DNA from: Spirochaetaceae bacterium
Lineage (GTDB): Bacteria; Spirochaetota; Spirochaetia; Treponematales; Breznakiellaceae
Assembly (NCBI GenBank): GCA_031284645.1
Contig: JAITXS010000058.1
Location: 1 to 27,718 of the forward strand
Reading direction: 5' to 3'
DNA: 27,718 nucleotides
Both the position numbers and the translations under genes were made by a program. This document shows, in pieces, positions 7,166 to 14,534 of the stretch. Within the stretch, counting starts at the first letter, position 1, and the number at the start of each line of letters is the position of its first letter. The notes beneath the pieces were generated by a model. The model made no database searches, was not told the origin of the DNA, and saw only the letters and a list, made by a program, of their open reading frames with translations.

Positions 7166-7187
7166 TTCCGCATGGCGGAATTTGTGT
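7166..7187 (+). terminator. GC-rich hairpin before tuf, possible terminator/attenuator
   Basis: TTCCGC (7166-7171) and GCGGAA (7175-7180) pair around a 3-base loop and are followed by TTTGTGTT. The T tract is interrupted, so partial termination of the leader RNA is as likely as full termination. Confidence 0.35.
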
Positions 7188-7197
7188 TGGGGGCTTG

Positions 7198-7216
7198 CAT
7201 AATTTTTAAAATTATG
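7198..7216. promoter_or_regulatory. AT-rich perfect palindrome upstream of tuf
   Basis: CATAATTTT-T-AAAATTATG has 9-bp arms around one central base and lies 55 bases before the tuf start. It reads like a protein-binding operator or an AT-rich loop; no matching -35/-10 pair is placed around it. Confidence 0.4.
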
Positions 7217-7270
7217 TCAGGCTCAAAATGAAAAATTTAGTGTGTTCAATTATTGCTAAGGAGGAACACG

Positions 7271-8461
7271 GTGGCTAAAGATAAGTTTGAAAGAAAAAAA
7301 ATCCACATGAATGTTGGTACGATTGGTCACGTTGACCACGGCAAAACAACTTTGTCGGCGGCTATCACCATGCATTGCGGCAAAAAGTACGGTGATAAAG
7401 TAATGAAATACGACGAAATTGATAATGCGCCCGAGGAAAAAGCTCGCGGTATCACGATCAATACTCGTCACCTTGAGTATCAGTCGGAAAAGAGGCATTA
7501 TGCCCATATCGACTGTCCCGGACACGCCGACTATATAAAGAATATGATTACCGGCGCAGCCCAAATGGACGGTGCTATTCTTGTTGTTTCGGCACCGGAT
7601 TCGGTCATGCCGCAAACGCGTGAGCATATTATCTTGGCCCGTCAGGTCGGGGTTCCTAACATCATTGTTTTTCTTAATAAAATCGATCAGCTTGAAGATC
7701 CCGAACTTATTGATCTTGTCGAGGAAGAGGTTCGTGATGTTCTTACGAACAATGGTTTTCCCGGCGATAAGATTCCGATTATTAAGGGTTCTGCATTTAG
7801 GGCTATGTCTGAGCCTGATAATCCTGAGGCAACGAAGTGCATTGATGAGCTCCTTGATGCTATGGATACTTACTTCCCCGATCCTCAGCGTGACAGCGAT
7901 AAGCCCTTTCTTATGCCGATTGAAGATGTATTTACAATTTCGGGTCGTGGTACTGTTGTTACCGGTAAAATTGAGCGTGGTTTCGTAAAGCTCAATGAAG
8001 AAGTTGAGATTGTCGGTATTAAGCCCACAAAGAAAACTACGATTACCGGTATCGAAATGTTTAATAAGTTGCTTGACGAAGGTCAGGCTGGTGATAATGT
8101 CGGTGCTCTTCTTCGTGGTATTGATAAAAAAGACGTTGAGCGCGGTCAGGTTCTTGCGAAACCCGGTTCAATTACCCCGCACAGTAAATTTAAAGGGCAG
8201 ATCTACTGCTTGACAGCAGAAGAAGGCGGGCGTAAAACACCGTTTTTCACCGGTTACCGTCCTCAGTTTTATTTTCGTACAACGGATATTACCGGCACGG
8301 TTAAATTGCCCGATGGCAAGGAAATGGTTATGCCCGGTGATAACACGGAAATTGCAGGAGAACTGATTCACCCGATCGCTATGGAAAAAGGCTTGCGTTT
8401 TGCTATCCGTGAAGGCGGCAAAACCGTTGCTTCCGGTCAGGTTACGGAAATTATTGAATAA
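7271..8461 (+). CDS. tuf: Translation elongation factor Tu
   Basis: EF-Tu carries aminoacyl-tRNA to the ribosome as a GTP complex. GTG 7271 is chosen as start because TAAGGAGG (7257-7264) lies six bases upstream and the next residues, AKDKFERKK, match the family; 396 residues is the usual length. GTP-binding motifs are intact: GHVDHGKT at 19-26, RGITI at 59-63, DCPGH at 81-85, NKID at 136-139, and SAF at 174-176 where SAL is usual. Domains 2 and 3 follow with RGTVVTGKIERG and TPFFTGYRPQFYFRTTDITG. One oddity is SAPDS at 107-111, where a glycine normally follows the Asp. It heads the ribosomal gene cluster, with rpsJ 86 bases downstream after a hairpin. Confidence 0.98.
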   Translation: MAKDKFERKKIHMNVGTIGHVDHGKTTLSAAITMHCGKKYGDKVMKYDEIDNAPEEKARGITINTRHLEYQSEKRHYAHIDCPGHADYIKNMITGAAQMDGAILVVSAPDSVMPQTREHIILARQVGVPNIIVFLNKIDQLEDPELIDLVEEEVRDVLTNNGFPGDKIPIIKGSAFRAMSEPDNPEATKCIDELLDAMDTYFPDPQRDSDKPFLMPIEDVFTISGRGTVVTGKIERGFVKLNEEVEIVGIKPTKKTTITGIEMFNKLLDEGQAGDNVGALLRGIDKKDVERGQVLAKPGSITPHSKFKGQIYCLTAEEGGRKTPFFTGYRPQFYFRTTDITGTVKLPDGKEMVMPGDNTEIAGELIHPIAMEKGLRFAIREGGKTVASGQVTEIIE

Positions 8462-8507
8462 AAGGCATAGGTCAAAAGCGGAATGTATATAAACGGGGTT
8501 TTGTTAT

Positions 8508-8531
8508 CCTGTGTTTTAGACACAGGCTTTT
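8508..8531 (+). terminator. Hairpin between tuf and rpsJ, likely partial terminator
   Basis: CCTGTG (8508-8513) and CACAGG (8521-8526) form a 6-bp stem with a 7-base loop, followed by C then TTTT. The stem is modest, so it could lower expression of the ribosomal genes relative to EF-Tu, which cells need in excess, rather than stop transcription. Confidence 0.5.
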
Positions 8532-8547
8532 GGCTGGCGGAGGAATG

Positions 8548-8856
8548 ATGAGCAAGGAACGAATTCGCGTTCGTTTACGCGGTTTCGATGTTGAATTAAT
8601 TGATCAGAGTGCAAAATCAATCGTAGGAACGGTGGTTAAGGCGGGAGCTAAAGTTACCGGCCCGATTCCCCTACCTACGAGGATTAATAAGATTACGGTT
8701 TTGCGCTCACCTCATGTGGATAAAAAATCACGTGAGCAGTTTGAAATGAGGACGCATAAGCGCCTGATAGATATAATCGACCCCTCGTCGGAAGTAATGG
8801 ATTCTTTAATGAAACTTGAGCTTCCCGCTGGTGTTGATGTAGAGATTAAACAGTAA
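8548..8856 (+). CDS. rpsJ: 30S ribosomal protein S10
   Basis: The product is 102 residues (E. coli 103) and begins MSKERIRVRLRGFDVELIDQ. It carries the family signature GPIPLPTRINKITVLRSPHVDKKSREQFEMRTHKRLIDI (residues about 38-76) in shortened form: PIPLPTR then SPHVDKKSREQFE. S10 sits in the head of the small subunit and in many bacteria also pairs with NusB in antitermination. Two ATGs adjoin (8545 and 8548); the second is better spaced from GGAGG at 8539-8543. It is the first gene of the S10 group, 86 bases after tuf. Confidence 0.97.
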   Translation: MSKERIRVRLRGFDVELIDQSAKSIVGTVVKAGAKVTGPIPLPTRINKITVLRSPHVDKKSREQFEMRTHKRLIDIIDPSSEVMDSLMKLELPAGVDVEIKQ

Positions 8857-8885
8857 GGAAATAGGGAGTAAGGAGTGGGTTTGCA

Positions 8886-8904
8886 GGGATTTAGTGAAAA
8901 TCCC
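8886..8904 (+). promoter_or_regulatory. Hairpin in the rpsJ-rplC gap
   Basis: GGGATTT (8886-8892) and AAATCCC (8898-8904) make a 7-bp stem with a 5-base loop, just before the heptamer repeat. No T-run follows. A role in processing or translation of rplC is possible. Confidence 0.4.
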
Positions 8905-8932
8905 CGTTCCCCGTTCCCCGTTCCCCGTTCCC
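8902..8932. repeat. Tandem heptanucleotide repeat CCCCGTT, 4.4 copies
   Basis: Four exact copies (8902-8908, 8909-8915, 8916-8922, 8923-8929) and a final CCC fill much of the rplC leader. The last copy ends 15 bases before the rplC ATG. An ATAGGGA upstream (about 8863-8869) matches TCCCTAT at 8929-8935 in inverted orientation, so the whole gap could fold on itself. Confidence 0.9.
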
Positions 8933-8947
8933 TATGGAGTTGATGCC

Positions 8948-9580
8948 ATGTTGGGGCTTTTAGCCAAAAAGATAGGAATGACTCAGGTTTTTAACGATGA
9001 GGGACATCTTGTTTCGGTAACAGTGATTCGTATTGATGAAAATACGGTCATTGCCCGGAAAGAAAAAGATAAAGATGCTTATTCGGCCGTTCTTCTTGGA
9101 CTTGACAATGTAAAAGTATCAAGAGTGAGCAAGCCGGAATTGGGGCAGTATCCCGAAGGGCTTGCACCAAAGAAGTATCTTAAAGAATTTCGTGATTTCC
9201 CGAAGGAATGTAAAGCGGGCGATGTTTTTGGGGTAGAATTATTTGAGGGTTGCGGCTATATTGATGTTACCGGAATTTCCAAGGGTAAAGGCTTTCAGGG
9301 AGTTGTAAGGCGTTATGGATTCGGTGGTGGACGTTATACTCACGGGTCTAAGTTTCACCGTGAACCCGGTTCGACAGGGCAGTCAACTTATCCGCATAAA
9401 ACATTTAAAAATGTGAAGTTGCCCGGAAGAATGGGACGTGAAAAGATTACCGTCTTGAGTCTTAAAGTGGTAAAGCTTGATAAAGAAAATAAGCTCTTAC
9501 TTGTTCATGGTTCTGTCCCCGGTATCAACAAGGGTTTGATTTTTGTTAGACCTGCGGTTAAGAAGCAGAGGGTGTCATGA
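8948..9580 (+). CDS. rplC: 50S ribosomal protein L3
   Basis: With 210 residues (E. coli 209), L3 starts MLGLLAKKIGMTQVF and has the conserved central loop GFGGGRYTHGSKFHREPGSTGQ (about residues 122-143), which reaches toward the peptidyl-transferase centre. It is one of the early assembly proteins of the large subunit. ATG 8948 is preferred, with TATGGAG upstream and an N-terminus like other L3s. An in-frame GTG at 8894 would add 18 residues encoded by the heptamer repeat and is rejected. The 3' end overlaps rplD by 4 bp (ATGA). Confidence 0.97.
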   Translation: MLGLLAKKIGMTQVFNDEGHLVSVTVIRIDENTVIARKEKDKDAYSAVLLGLDNVKVSRVSKPELGQYPEGLAPKKYLKEFRDFPKECKAGDVFGVELFEGCGYIDVTGISKGKGFQGVVRRYGFGGGRYTHGSKFHREPGSTGQSTYPHKTFKNVKLPGRMGREKITVLSLKVVKLDKENKLLLVHGSVPGINKGLIFVRPAVKKQRVS

Positions 9581-10224
9581 AAAGCAAAGTGTATTCAACA
9601 AAGGGTGAAGAACTCAGAACCATAGAACTTGATGAGAAAATTTTTGGTCTGCCTATAAACGAGGATGTAATTTGGTATGCGATTAATAATGAGCTTGCCA
9701 ATAAGCGTCTCGGAACGGCGCATACTAAAGACAGGAGCGAGGTTCATGGCTCCAATGCAAAGCCGTATAAGCAAAAGGGTACGGGGCGAGCCCGGCGGGG
9801 TGATAAAAAGTCCCCACTTTTAGTGGGTGGTGGTGTTATTTTTGGTCCGCGCCATCGTGATTTTTCATATTCAATGCCGAAAAAGGCGAAACGCCTTGCG
9901 ATTAAAACTATTTTAAGTTTAAAAGCGCAGTCCGAGATGCTTAAACTTATTGAAGATTTTTCTGTTGAGAGTGGTAAAACAAAAGATTTAGCGGCGATTA
10001 TAAAAAATTTCAGTCTTACCGAGCGTACGGTGCTTGTATTGAACGGTAATGCCGATCAATCCAGAAAAATACGACAGGCCGGAGCGAACATCCCGTATCT
10101 TACGATTCTTTCATATCATATATTGCGGGCGCATGACCTTTTTTATGCACGGAAGCTTATTATGTTTGAAGGTGCCGCTCAGAGATTGAGTGAATTTTAC
10201 GATGAAGTGGAGGCAAGGCAGTGA
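9577..10224 (+). CDS. rplD: 50S ribosomal protein L4
   Basis: The product has 215 residues. The long extended loop that lines the exit tunnel is clear: SNAKPYKQKGTGRARRGD at about 57-75, then SPLLVGGGVIFGPRHRDFSY, followed by the globular C-terminus (RKLIMFEGAAQRLSEFYDE). In E. coli L4 also represses the S10 operon by acting on the leader; whether it acts on the long leader here is unknown. Overlaps of 4 bp with rplC before and with rplW after (GTGA) mark tight coupling. Confidence 0.96.
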   Translation: MKSKVYSTKGEELRTIELDEKIFGLPINEDVIWYAINNELANKRLGTAHTKDRSEVHGSNAKPYKQKGTGRARRGDKKSPLLVGGGVIFGPRHRDFSYSMPKKAKRLAIKTILSLKAQSEMLKLIEDFSVESGKTKDLAAIIKNFSLTERTVLVLNGNADQSRKIRQAGANIPYLTILSYHILRAHDLFYARKLIMFEGAAQRLSEFYDEVEARQ

Positions 10225-10505
10225 ATTACGAGGCTATTTTAATTGAGCCTGTGCTTTCTGAAAAAACAAATATTATGCGTGAACAAGGCAAATATGTTTT
10301 TAAAGTTGATCCCCGTGCGGATAAGCTTAAAATTAAAGAAGCGGTTCGAAGTTTATTTAATGTTCATCCGATAGATTGTAATATTTTGAATATTGCGGGT
10401 AAGCCGAAACGCCTTCGTTATAAAAAGGGTACGACTGCTGCATGGAAAAAAGCGATTGTTACGCTTGCGAAGGGCGAAAAAATCGGTCTTTTTGAGGGAG
10501 TATAA
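10221..10505 (+). CDS. rplW: 50S ribosomal protein L23
   Basis: This 94-residue product starts at GTG 10221, overlapping the rplD stop by 4 bp. It has the family pattern EPVLSEKTNIMREQGKYVFKVD at the N-terminus (shown as EPVLSEKT then YVFKVDPRADKLKIKEAV) and the basic strand KPKRLRYKKGTTAAWKKAIVTL. L23 lies at the tunnel exit and is the docking site for trigger factor and the signal recognition particle. The next gene follows after three bases. Confidence 0.95.
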   Translation: MNYEAILIEPVLSEKTNIMREQGKYVFKVDPRADKLKIKEAVRSLFNVHPIDCNILNIAGKPKRLRYKKGTTAAWKKAIVTLAKGEKIGLFEGV

Positions 10506-10508
10506 GAA

Positions 10509-11336
10509 ATGGGGCTTAAAACATATAAACCGTATACTTCCGGAATGCGATCATGGCAGAGCCTTGATTACGCGGAGATTACGGCTGATAAACCGGAAAA
10601 ATCCCTGACAAAAGGGAAAAATAAACGGTCTGGTCATGATTGGAACGGACGGATTAGTGTTTGGCATAAGGGCGGTGGGCATAAACGTCGTTATCGTATC
10701 ATTGATTTTAGACGGGATAAACTTGGTGTTCCCGGAAAGATTCTTACCATTGAGTACGATCCGAATAGAAGTGCTAATATAGCGCTGGTTGTATATGCTG
10801 ATGGTGAAAAACGATATATCATTGCGCCGAAAGGCTTGAATGTCGGGGCCTCAATTATAAGTGGACCTACAGCGCCGATAGAAACGGGCAACGCGCTTCC
10901 ACTGGAAAGTATTCCGCTTGGATTTACGGTTCATAATATTGAGCTTAACTTGGGGAAGGGGGCGCAACTCTCCCGTTCTGCGGGAACGAGTGCGTTAATT
11001 GCCGCAAAAGAAGGCGATTATGTGACAATCAAGCTTCCCTCCGGTGAAATGAGGATGGTTTTTAAAAAATGCTATGCAGTAATAGGAACTGTTGGCAATG
11101 AAGATAAGATGAATGTTCAGATCGGAAAGGCGGGCCGTAAACGTTGGCTGGGGGTTAGGCCCACAGTTCGTGGTATGGTTATGAATCCGGTTGACCATCC
11201 GCATGGTGGTGGAGAAGGCAAGAATAAGGGTATACATCCGGTTACTCCGTGGGGGCAGCCAACCAAGGGTTATAAAACAAGAGATAAGCATAAGCCTTCA
11301 ACAAGGTTTATTGTGAGCCGCGGTAAAAAGAAATAG
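10509..11336 (+). CDS. rplB: 50S ribosomal protein L2
   Basis: The product has 275 residues, the standard length. It starts MGLKTYKPYTSGMRSWQSLDY, with RISVWHKGGGHKRRYRIIDF (about 48-67) and the highly conserved MNPVDHPHGGGEGK near residue 225-238, whose histidine lies by the peptidyl-transferase centre and is needed for full activity. The basic C-terminus ends SRGKKK. L2 is essential for subunit association and tRNA binding. Confidence 0.98.
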   Translation: MGLKTYKPYTSGMRSWQSLDYAEITADKPEKSLTKGKNKRSGHDWNGRISVWHKGGGHKRRYRIIDFRRDKLGVPGKILTIEYDPNRSANIALVVYADGEKRYIIAPKGLNVGASIISGPTAPIETGNALPLESIPLGFTVHNIELNLGKGAQLSRSAGTSALIAAKEGDYVTIKLPSGEMRMVFKKCYAVIGTVGNEDKMNVQIGKAGRKRWLGVRPTVRGMVMNPVDHPHGGGEGKNKGIHPVTPWGQPTKGYKTRDKHKPSTRFIVSRGKKK

Positions 11337-11346
11337 GGGGATATGA

Positions 11347-11628
11347 TTGTCAAGATCTATTAAAAAGGGTCCTTTTATTGAAAAGGCTCTTTATAAAAAA
11401 GTGTTGGAGATTGGAAGATCAACAGAAAGGAAAATGATAAAAACATATTCACGTTGTTCGACAATTATTCCTGAAATGGTTGGTAGTACAATTTCTGTAT
11501 ATAATGGAAAGAGTTGGATTCCGGTTTATATTACTGAAAATCTTGTTGGACACAAGCTCGGAGAGTTTGCTCCTACACGGATTTTCAGGAGACATTCCGG
11601 TTCCGATAAAAAAGCGTCAAAGGGTTAA
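11347..11628 (+). CDS. rpsS: 30S ribosomal protein S19
   Basis: With 93 residues it matches the family (E. coli 92): MSRSIKKGPFIEKALYKK at the start, then TYSRCSTIIPEMVG and VYNGKSWIPVYITENLVGHKLGEFAPTR. S19 sits in the head of the 30S subunit and contacts the A-site tRNA region with S13. The start is a TTG at 11347, spaced six bases from AGGGGG (11335-11340). A nearby ATG at 11343 is out of frame and stops after six codons. Confidence 0.96.
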   Translation: MSRSIKKGPFIEKALYKKVLEIGRSTERKMIKTYSRCSTIIPEMVGSTISVYNGKSWIPVYITENLVGHKLGEFAPTRIFRRHSGSDKKASKG

Positions 11629-11631
11629 GCT

Positions 11632-12012
11632 ATGTCAAAAGAGCAAAAGAAAGAGACGGAAAGGGGTTATAAAGCGGTTTCGAAATTCTTGATCGCTTCC
11701 CCGTATAAAGTTAGACCTGTTGCGGATTTAATTCGTAGAAAGCCCTATACCGAAGTTTTGGCAGTTTTAGAGAATATGCCGCATAAGGGAGCACGACTTC
11801 TCTGGAAGACTGTAAAGTCGGCAGCTTCGAATGCGCTTAACATCAATAAGAAATTGGATGAAGATATGTTGTATATCAGTAAGGTGTTAGTTGATGATGG
11901 TCCCAGGGTAAAACGAGTTTGGTGTAGGGGTAGGGGCAGGGCCGATATGCTTTTAAAAAGATTTTGTCACATTACTGTTGTAGTAGACGAAACAGAAAAG
12001 GTGGGGGTCTAA
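11632..12012 (+). CDS. rplV: 50S ribosomal protein L22
   Basis: The product is 126 residues, longer than the usual 110, because about 13 basic N-terminal residues (MSKEQKKETERGY) precede the conserved KAVSKFLIASPYKVRPVADLIR. The hairpin tip that lines the exit tunnel, where macrolide-resistance changes occur in other bacteria, is DDGPRVKRVWCRGRGRAD at about 85-103. Gaps of 3 bases from rpsS and 1 base to rpsC indicate one transcript. Confidence 0.95.
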   Translation: MSKEQKKETERGYKAVSKFLIASPYKVRPVADLIRRKPYTEVLAVLENMPHKGARLLWKTVKSAASNALNINKKLDEDMLYISKVLVDDGPRVKRVWCRGRGRADMLLKRFCHITVVVDETEKVGV

Positions 12013-12013
12013 A

Positions 12014-12721
12014 TTGGGACAGAAAGTAAATCCGATTGGATTAAGACTTGGAATTAGCAGAACATGGTCTTCGCGTTGGTATGTTGACCCGAAAGAGTAT
12101 GCGAATACTCTGCATGAAGATATTAAGTTGCGTAAGTTCATCCATAAGATGCCCGAAACGAAAGGTGCTGATATTGCTGAAATCGAAATTATCCGCCATC
12201 CGCAGAGGATAACAATTGTTATTCATACGGCACGTCCCGGTGTTATTATCGGGGTTAAAGGTGCCAATATTGAGGCAATTGGTGCGGAACTACAGAGGCT
12301 TGTAAATAAAAAGATTCAGCTTAAAATAAAGGAAGTTCGTAATGCGGACGGTAATGCTCAGGTTATCGCGCAAAATATCGCAAGGCAGCTTTTAGCGAGA
12401 AGTTCTTTCCGGAGAACGATGAAGCAATCGATAAGTAATGCGATGAAGAAAGGCGAGGCAAAGGGAATTAAAATTCGTCTTTCCGGACGTCTTGGTGGTG
12501 CCGAGATGTCACGTACTGAAGAAGCAAAAGAAGGGCAGGTTCCTTTGCATACTTTGCGGGCTGATATTGACTATGGTTTTGCAGAGGCACACACAACCTT
12601 CGGTGCAATTGGTGTTAAAGTATGGGTGTTCCGTGGTTTTAATTATGGCAAAGAAGAAAAAGAAGATGCTGGTGCCATAGTCCGAAAGCGGAGAGAGCGC
12701 ACGGGCCAAGGAGCTAATTGA
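12014..12721 (+). CDS. rpsC: 30S ribosomal protein S3
   Basis: The product has 235 residues. It begins MGQKVNPIGLRLGISRTWSSRW. A KH domain has the GxxG loop GVKG in RPGVIIGVKGANIEAIGAEL (about residues 75-94). The C-terminal domain contains RSSFRRTMKQSISNAMKKG and GIKIRLSGRLGGAEMSRTE. S3 forms part of the mRNA entry channel and its helicase. It starts with TTG at 12014, six bases from GGGGG; no ATG fits the conserved N-terminus. Confidence 0.97.
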   Translation: MGQKVNPIGLRLGISRTWSSRWYVDPKEYANTLHEDIKLRKFIHKMPETKGADIAEIEIIRHPQRITIVIHTARPGVIIGVKGANIEAIGAELQRLVNKKIQLKIKEVRNADGNAQVIAQNIARQLLARSSFRRTMKQSISNAMKKGEAKGIKIRLSGRLGGAEMSRTEEAKEGQVPLHTLRADIDYGFAEAHTTFGAIGVKVWVFRGFNYGKEEKEDAGAIVRKRRERTGQGAN

Positions 12722-13146
12722 TGTTAAGTCCTAAACGTGTAAAACATAGAAAGGTTCAACGCGGGAGTATACCGGGTAACGCAACACGATGTAATACCGT
12801 TGCGTTTGGAGAGTATGGTCTTATTGCATTGGATAGAAAGTGGATTACAAACAGGGAAATTGAAGCTGCCCGTATTGCGATGAACAGGCATATAAAGCGC
12901 GGTGGTAAACTGTGGATTCGTATTTATCCGGATAAACCGTATTCAAAAAAACCTGCCGATACCCGTATGGGGAAAGGGAAGGGAGCAACTGAGTACTGGG
13001 TAGCGGTTGTAAAACCCGGGACGGTTATGTTTGAATTAGGTGGTGTTGACCGTAAACTTGCTGAAGAGGCAATGGTTTTAGCGGGGGCAAAACTTCCGAT
13101 TAAGACAAAGTTTGTCTCCCGTGCTGATTTTGAGATGAGCAATTAA
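12721..13146 (+). CDS. rplP: 50S ribosomal protein L16
   Basis: ATG 12721 overlaps the rpsC stop by one base and is served by AAGGAG at 12708-12713. The 141-residue product (E. coli 136) opens MLSPKRVKHRKVQRGS and contains FGEYGLIALDRKWITNREIEAARIA and RIYPDKPYSKKPADTRMGKGKGA, the loop near the A-site tRNA elbow that carries the hydroxylated arginine in some species. It is followed by an unusual 105-base gap before rpmC. Confidence 0.96.
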   Translation: MLSPKRVKHRKVQRGSIPGNATRCNTVAFGEYGLIALDRKWITNREIEAARIAMNRHIKRGGKLWIRIYPDKPYSKKPADTRMGKGKGATEYWVAVVKPGTVMFELGGVDRKLAEEAMVLAGAKLPIKTKFVSRADFEMSN

Positions 13147-13251
13147 TAAGAGGAAATAATCAGGAAGTGACAGAGTTCATTTGATCTGTTGCGGGCGTAA
13201 AAGATTGACGAAAGACCGGATGTTTGATTGTCAGATAGGGTGTAAAAAGAA

Positions 13252-13464
13252 ATGAAAGATTCGTTTAAAAATTTAACTTTGCCTGAGTTAAGGGCAAAAA
13301 GAGTCGAGCTTGGAAGAAAATTTCTGGAATTAAGATTTAATTTAGTCGTAGGTCATGTAGAAAACCCTGTGCAAAAACGAATAATGCGGCATCAAATTGC
13401 CCGCCTTAATACCTTGATTCATCAACAGGAACTTTCGGTAAAAGATGCGGGATTGAAAGCTTAA
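13252..13464 (+). CDS. rpmC: 50S ribosomal protein L29
   Basis: This small, two-helix protein of 70 residues (E. coli 63) shows FKNLTLPELRAKRVELGRKFLELRFNLVVGHVENPVQKRIMRHQIARLNT, the family pattern, which I give in parts: LTLPELRAKR, then ENPVQKRIMRHQIARL. L29 sits at the tunnel exit beside L23. The Shine-Dalgarno is poor (AGGG about 11 bases away). The 105 bases before it hold only a weak 5-bp hairpin (ACAGA/TCTGT, 13170-13189) and no convincing promoter. Confidence 0.93.
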   Translation: MKDSFKNLTLPELRAKRVELGRKFLELRFNLVVGHVENPVQKRIMRHQIARLNTLIHQQELSVKDAGLKA

Positions 13465-13516
13465 GAGCATTTTTAATGCGCTTGAGCTAAACAGACGGGA
13501 TATAGGAGAGTAGAAA

Positions 13517-13813
13517 TTGGCAGAGGAAAAAGTCAAAAGTAAAAAGGAATTCGTCGGCTTTGTTAAGAATAAAAAAACGGTGGACGAAAACGGGAAAATT
13601 ACCGCTGGTATGGACAAAACAATAGTTGTGTCAGTAGAAACCCGTGCTCTTCATCCATTATATAAGAAATATGTTAAACGGGTAAAAAAGATTAAGGCAC
13701 ATGACGAGAAAAATGAGGCAAGAAGCGGGGATCGGGTTCGTGTGGTTGAATGTCGTCCAATTAGTAAAGAAAAATGTTGGAAACTTGTCGAAATTCTTGA
13801 GCGTGTGAAGTAG
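13517..13813 (+). CDS. rpsQ: 30S ribosomal protein S17
   Basis: TTG 13517 is taken as start because AGGAGAG lies about 8 bases upstream; it gives a 98-residue protein, some 14 longer than E. coli S17. The extra residues are a charged N-terminal tail (MAEEKVKSKKEF). The OB-fold core has MDKTIVVSVETRALHPLYKKYVKRVKKI in pieces (DKTIVVSVET, HPLYKKYVKR), then AHDEKNEARSGDRVRVVECRPISK. S17 is a primary binder of 16S rRNA helix 11. Confidence 0.94.
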   Translation: MAEEKVKSKKEFVGFVKNKKTVDENGKITAGMDKTIVVSVETRALHPLYKKYVKRVKKIKAHDEKNEARSGDRVRVVECRPISKEKCWKLVEILERVK

Positions 13814-13822
13814 GAGACTCTA

Positions 13823-14191
13823 ATGGTTCAGGTAGAAACTTTCCTGAATGTTGCCGATAATTCGGGAGCAAGGACAGTTCAATGTATTAAAGTGTTGGGT
13901 GGCTCTAAACGAAGATATGCGAGTATTGGTGATCTTATTGTTGTCGCGGTAAAAGACGCCTTGCCTACATCTTCAATAAAGAAGGGTACGGTAGAAAAAG
14001 CCGTTGTTGTGCGGACACACAAAGAATACCGCAGACCGGATGGTACTTATATCCGTTTCGATGATAATGCATGCGTTATTATTGATGGGAACAAGAACCC
14101 CAAGGGAAAACGTATCTTCGGGCCGGTTGCCCGGGAATTGCGCGAAAAAGACTTTATGAAAATTGTCTCTCTCGCGCCTGAAGTCCTGTAA
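13823..14191 (+). CDS. rplN: 50S ribosomal protein L14
   Basis: The product is 122 residues, the standard size. It begins MVQVETFLNVADNSGARTVQC and contains the signature RRPDGTYIRFDDNACVIIDG (about 70-89), then GKRIFGPVARELREKDFMKIVSLAPEVL. L14 lies at the subunit interface, forming bridges to 16S rRNA, and is the binding site of the silencing factor RsfS. It is nine bases after rpsQ and ten before rplX. Confidence 0.98.
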   Translation: MVQVETFLNVADNSGARTVQCIKVLGGSKRRYASIGDLIVVAVKDALPTSSIKKGTVEKAVVVRTHKEYRRPDGTYIRFDDNACVIIDGNKNPKGKRIFGPVARELREKDFMKIVSLAPEVL

Positions 14192-14201
14192 GGAGTGAAA
14201 A

Positions 14202-14534
14202 ATGGCGCTGGTAGCGGAACAGCATAAATTTAAGTTAAAAAAAGATGACATGGTTGAACTTGTCGCAGGTAAAGATAAGGGAAAGCGTGGAAAGATTTTA
14301 CGCATCCTGCGGGATAGGGATCGTGTGGTTGTTGAGGGCCTTAATATTGTTAAAAAGACAAAAAAGAGGCGTAGTCAACAGGAACGAGGCGGCATCATTG
14401 AAATTGAGGCGGCGATTCATGCTTCAAATGTAATGATTGTTTGTAAAAAATGTGGGAAACCGGTTCGTATCGGTTATAAAATAGACGGCGAAAAAAAAAC
14501 GCGAGTCTGTAGGAAATGCGGAGAGGCATTATAA
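14202..14534 (+). CDS. rplX: 50S ribosomal protein L24
   Basis: The product has 110 residues. A KOW motif at about 18-45 (VELVAGKDKGKRGKILRI) is followed by GLNIVKKTKKRR. The C-terminal part keeps the four-cysteine ribbon CKKCGKP...CRKCGEAL (CxxC at about 87-90 and 104-107), found in many L24s and able to bind zinc. L24 starts large-subunit assembly. Its stop codon overlaps the rplE start by one base. Confidence 0.96.
   Translation: MALVAEQHKFKLKKDDMVELVAGKDKGKRGKILRILRDRDRVVVEGLNIVKKTKKRRSQQERGGIIEIEAAIHASNVMIVCKKCGKPVRIGYKIDGEKKTRVCRKCGEAL

Noticed and set aside
8894..8947. Upstream in-frame GTG start for rplC
   Set aside because: It would add 18 residues encoded by the heptamer repeat; the ATG at 8948 matches the L3 family start.
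13165..13251. Promoter in the rplP-rpmC gap (TTGACG at 13205)
   Set aside because: No -10 hexamer at 16-18 bases.
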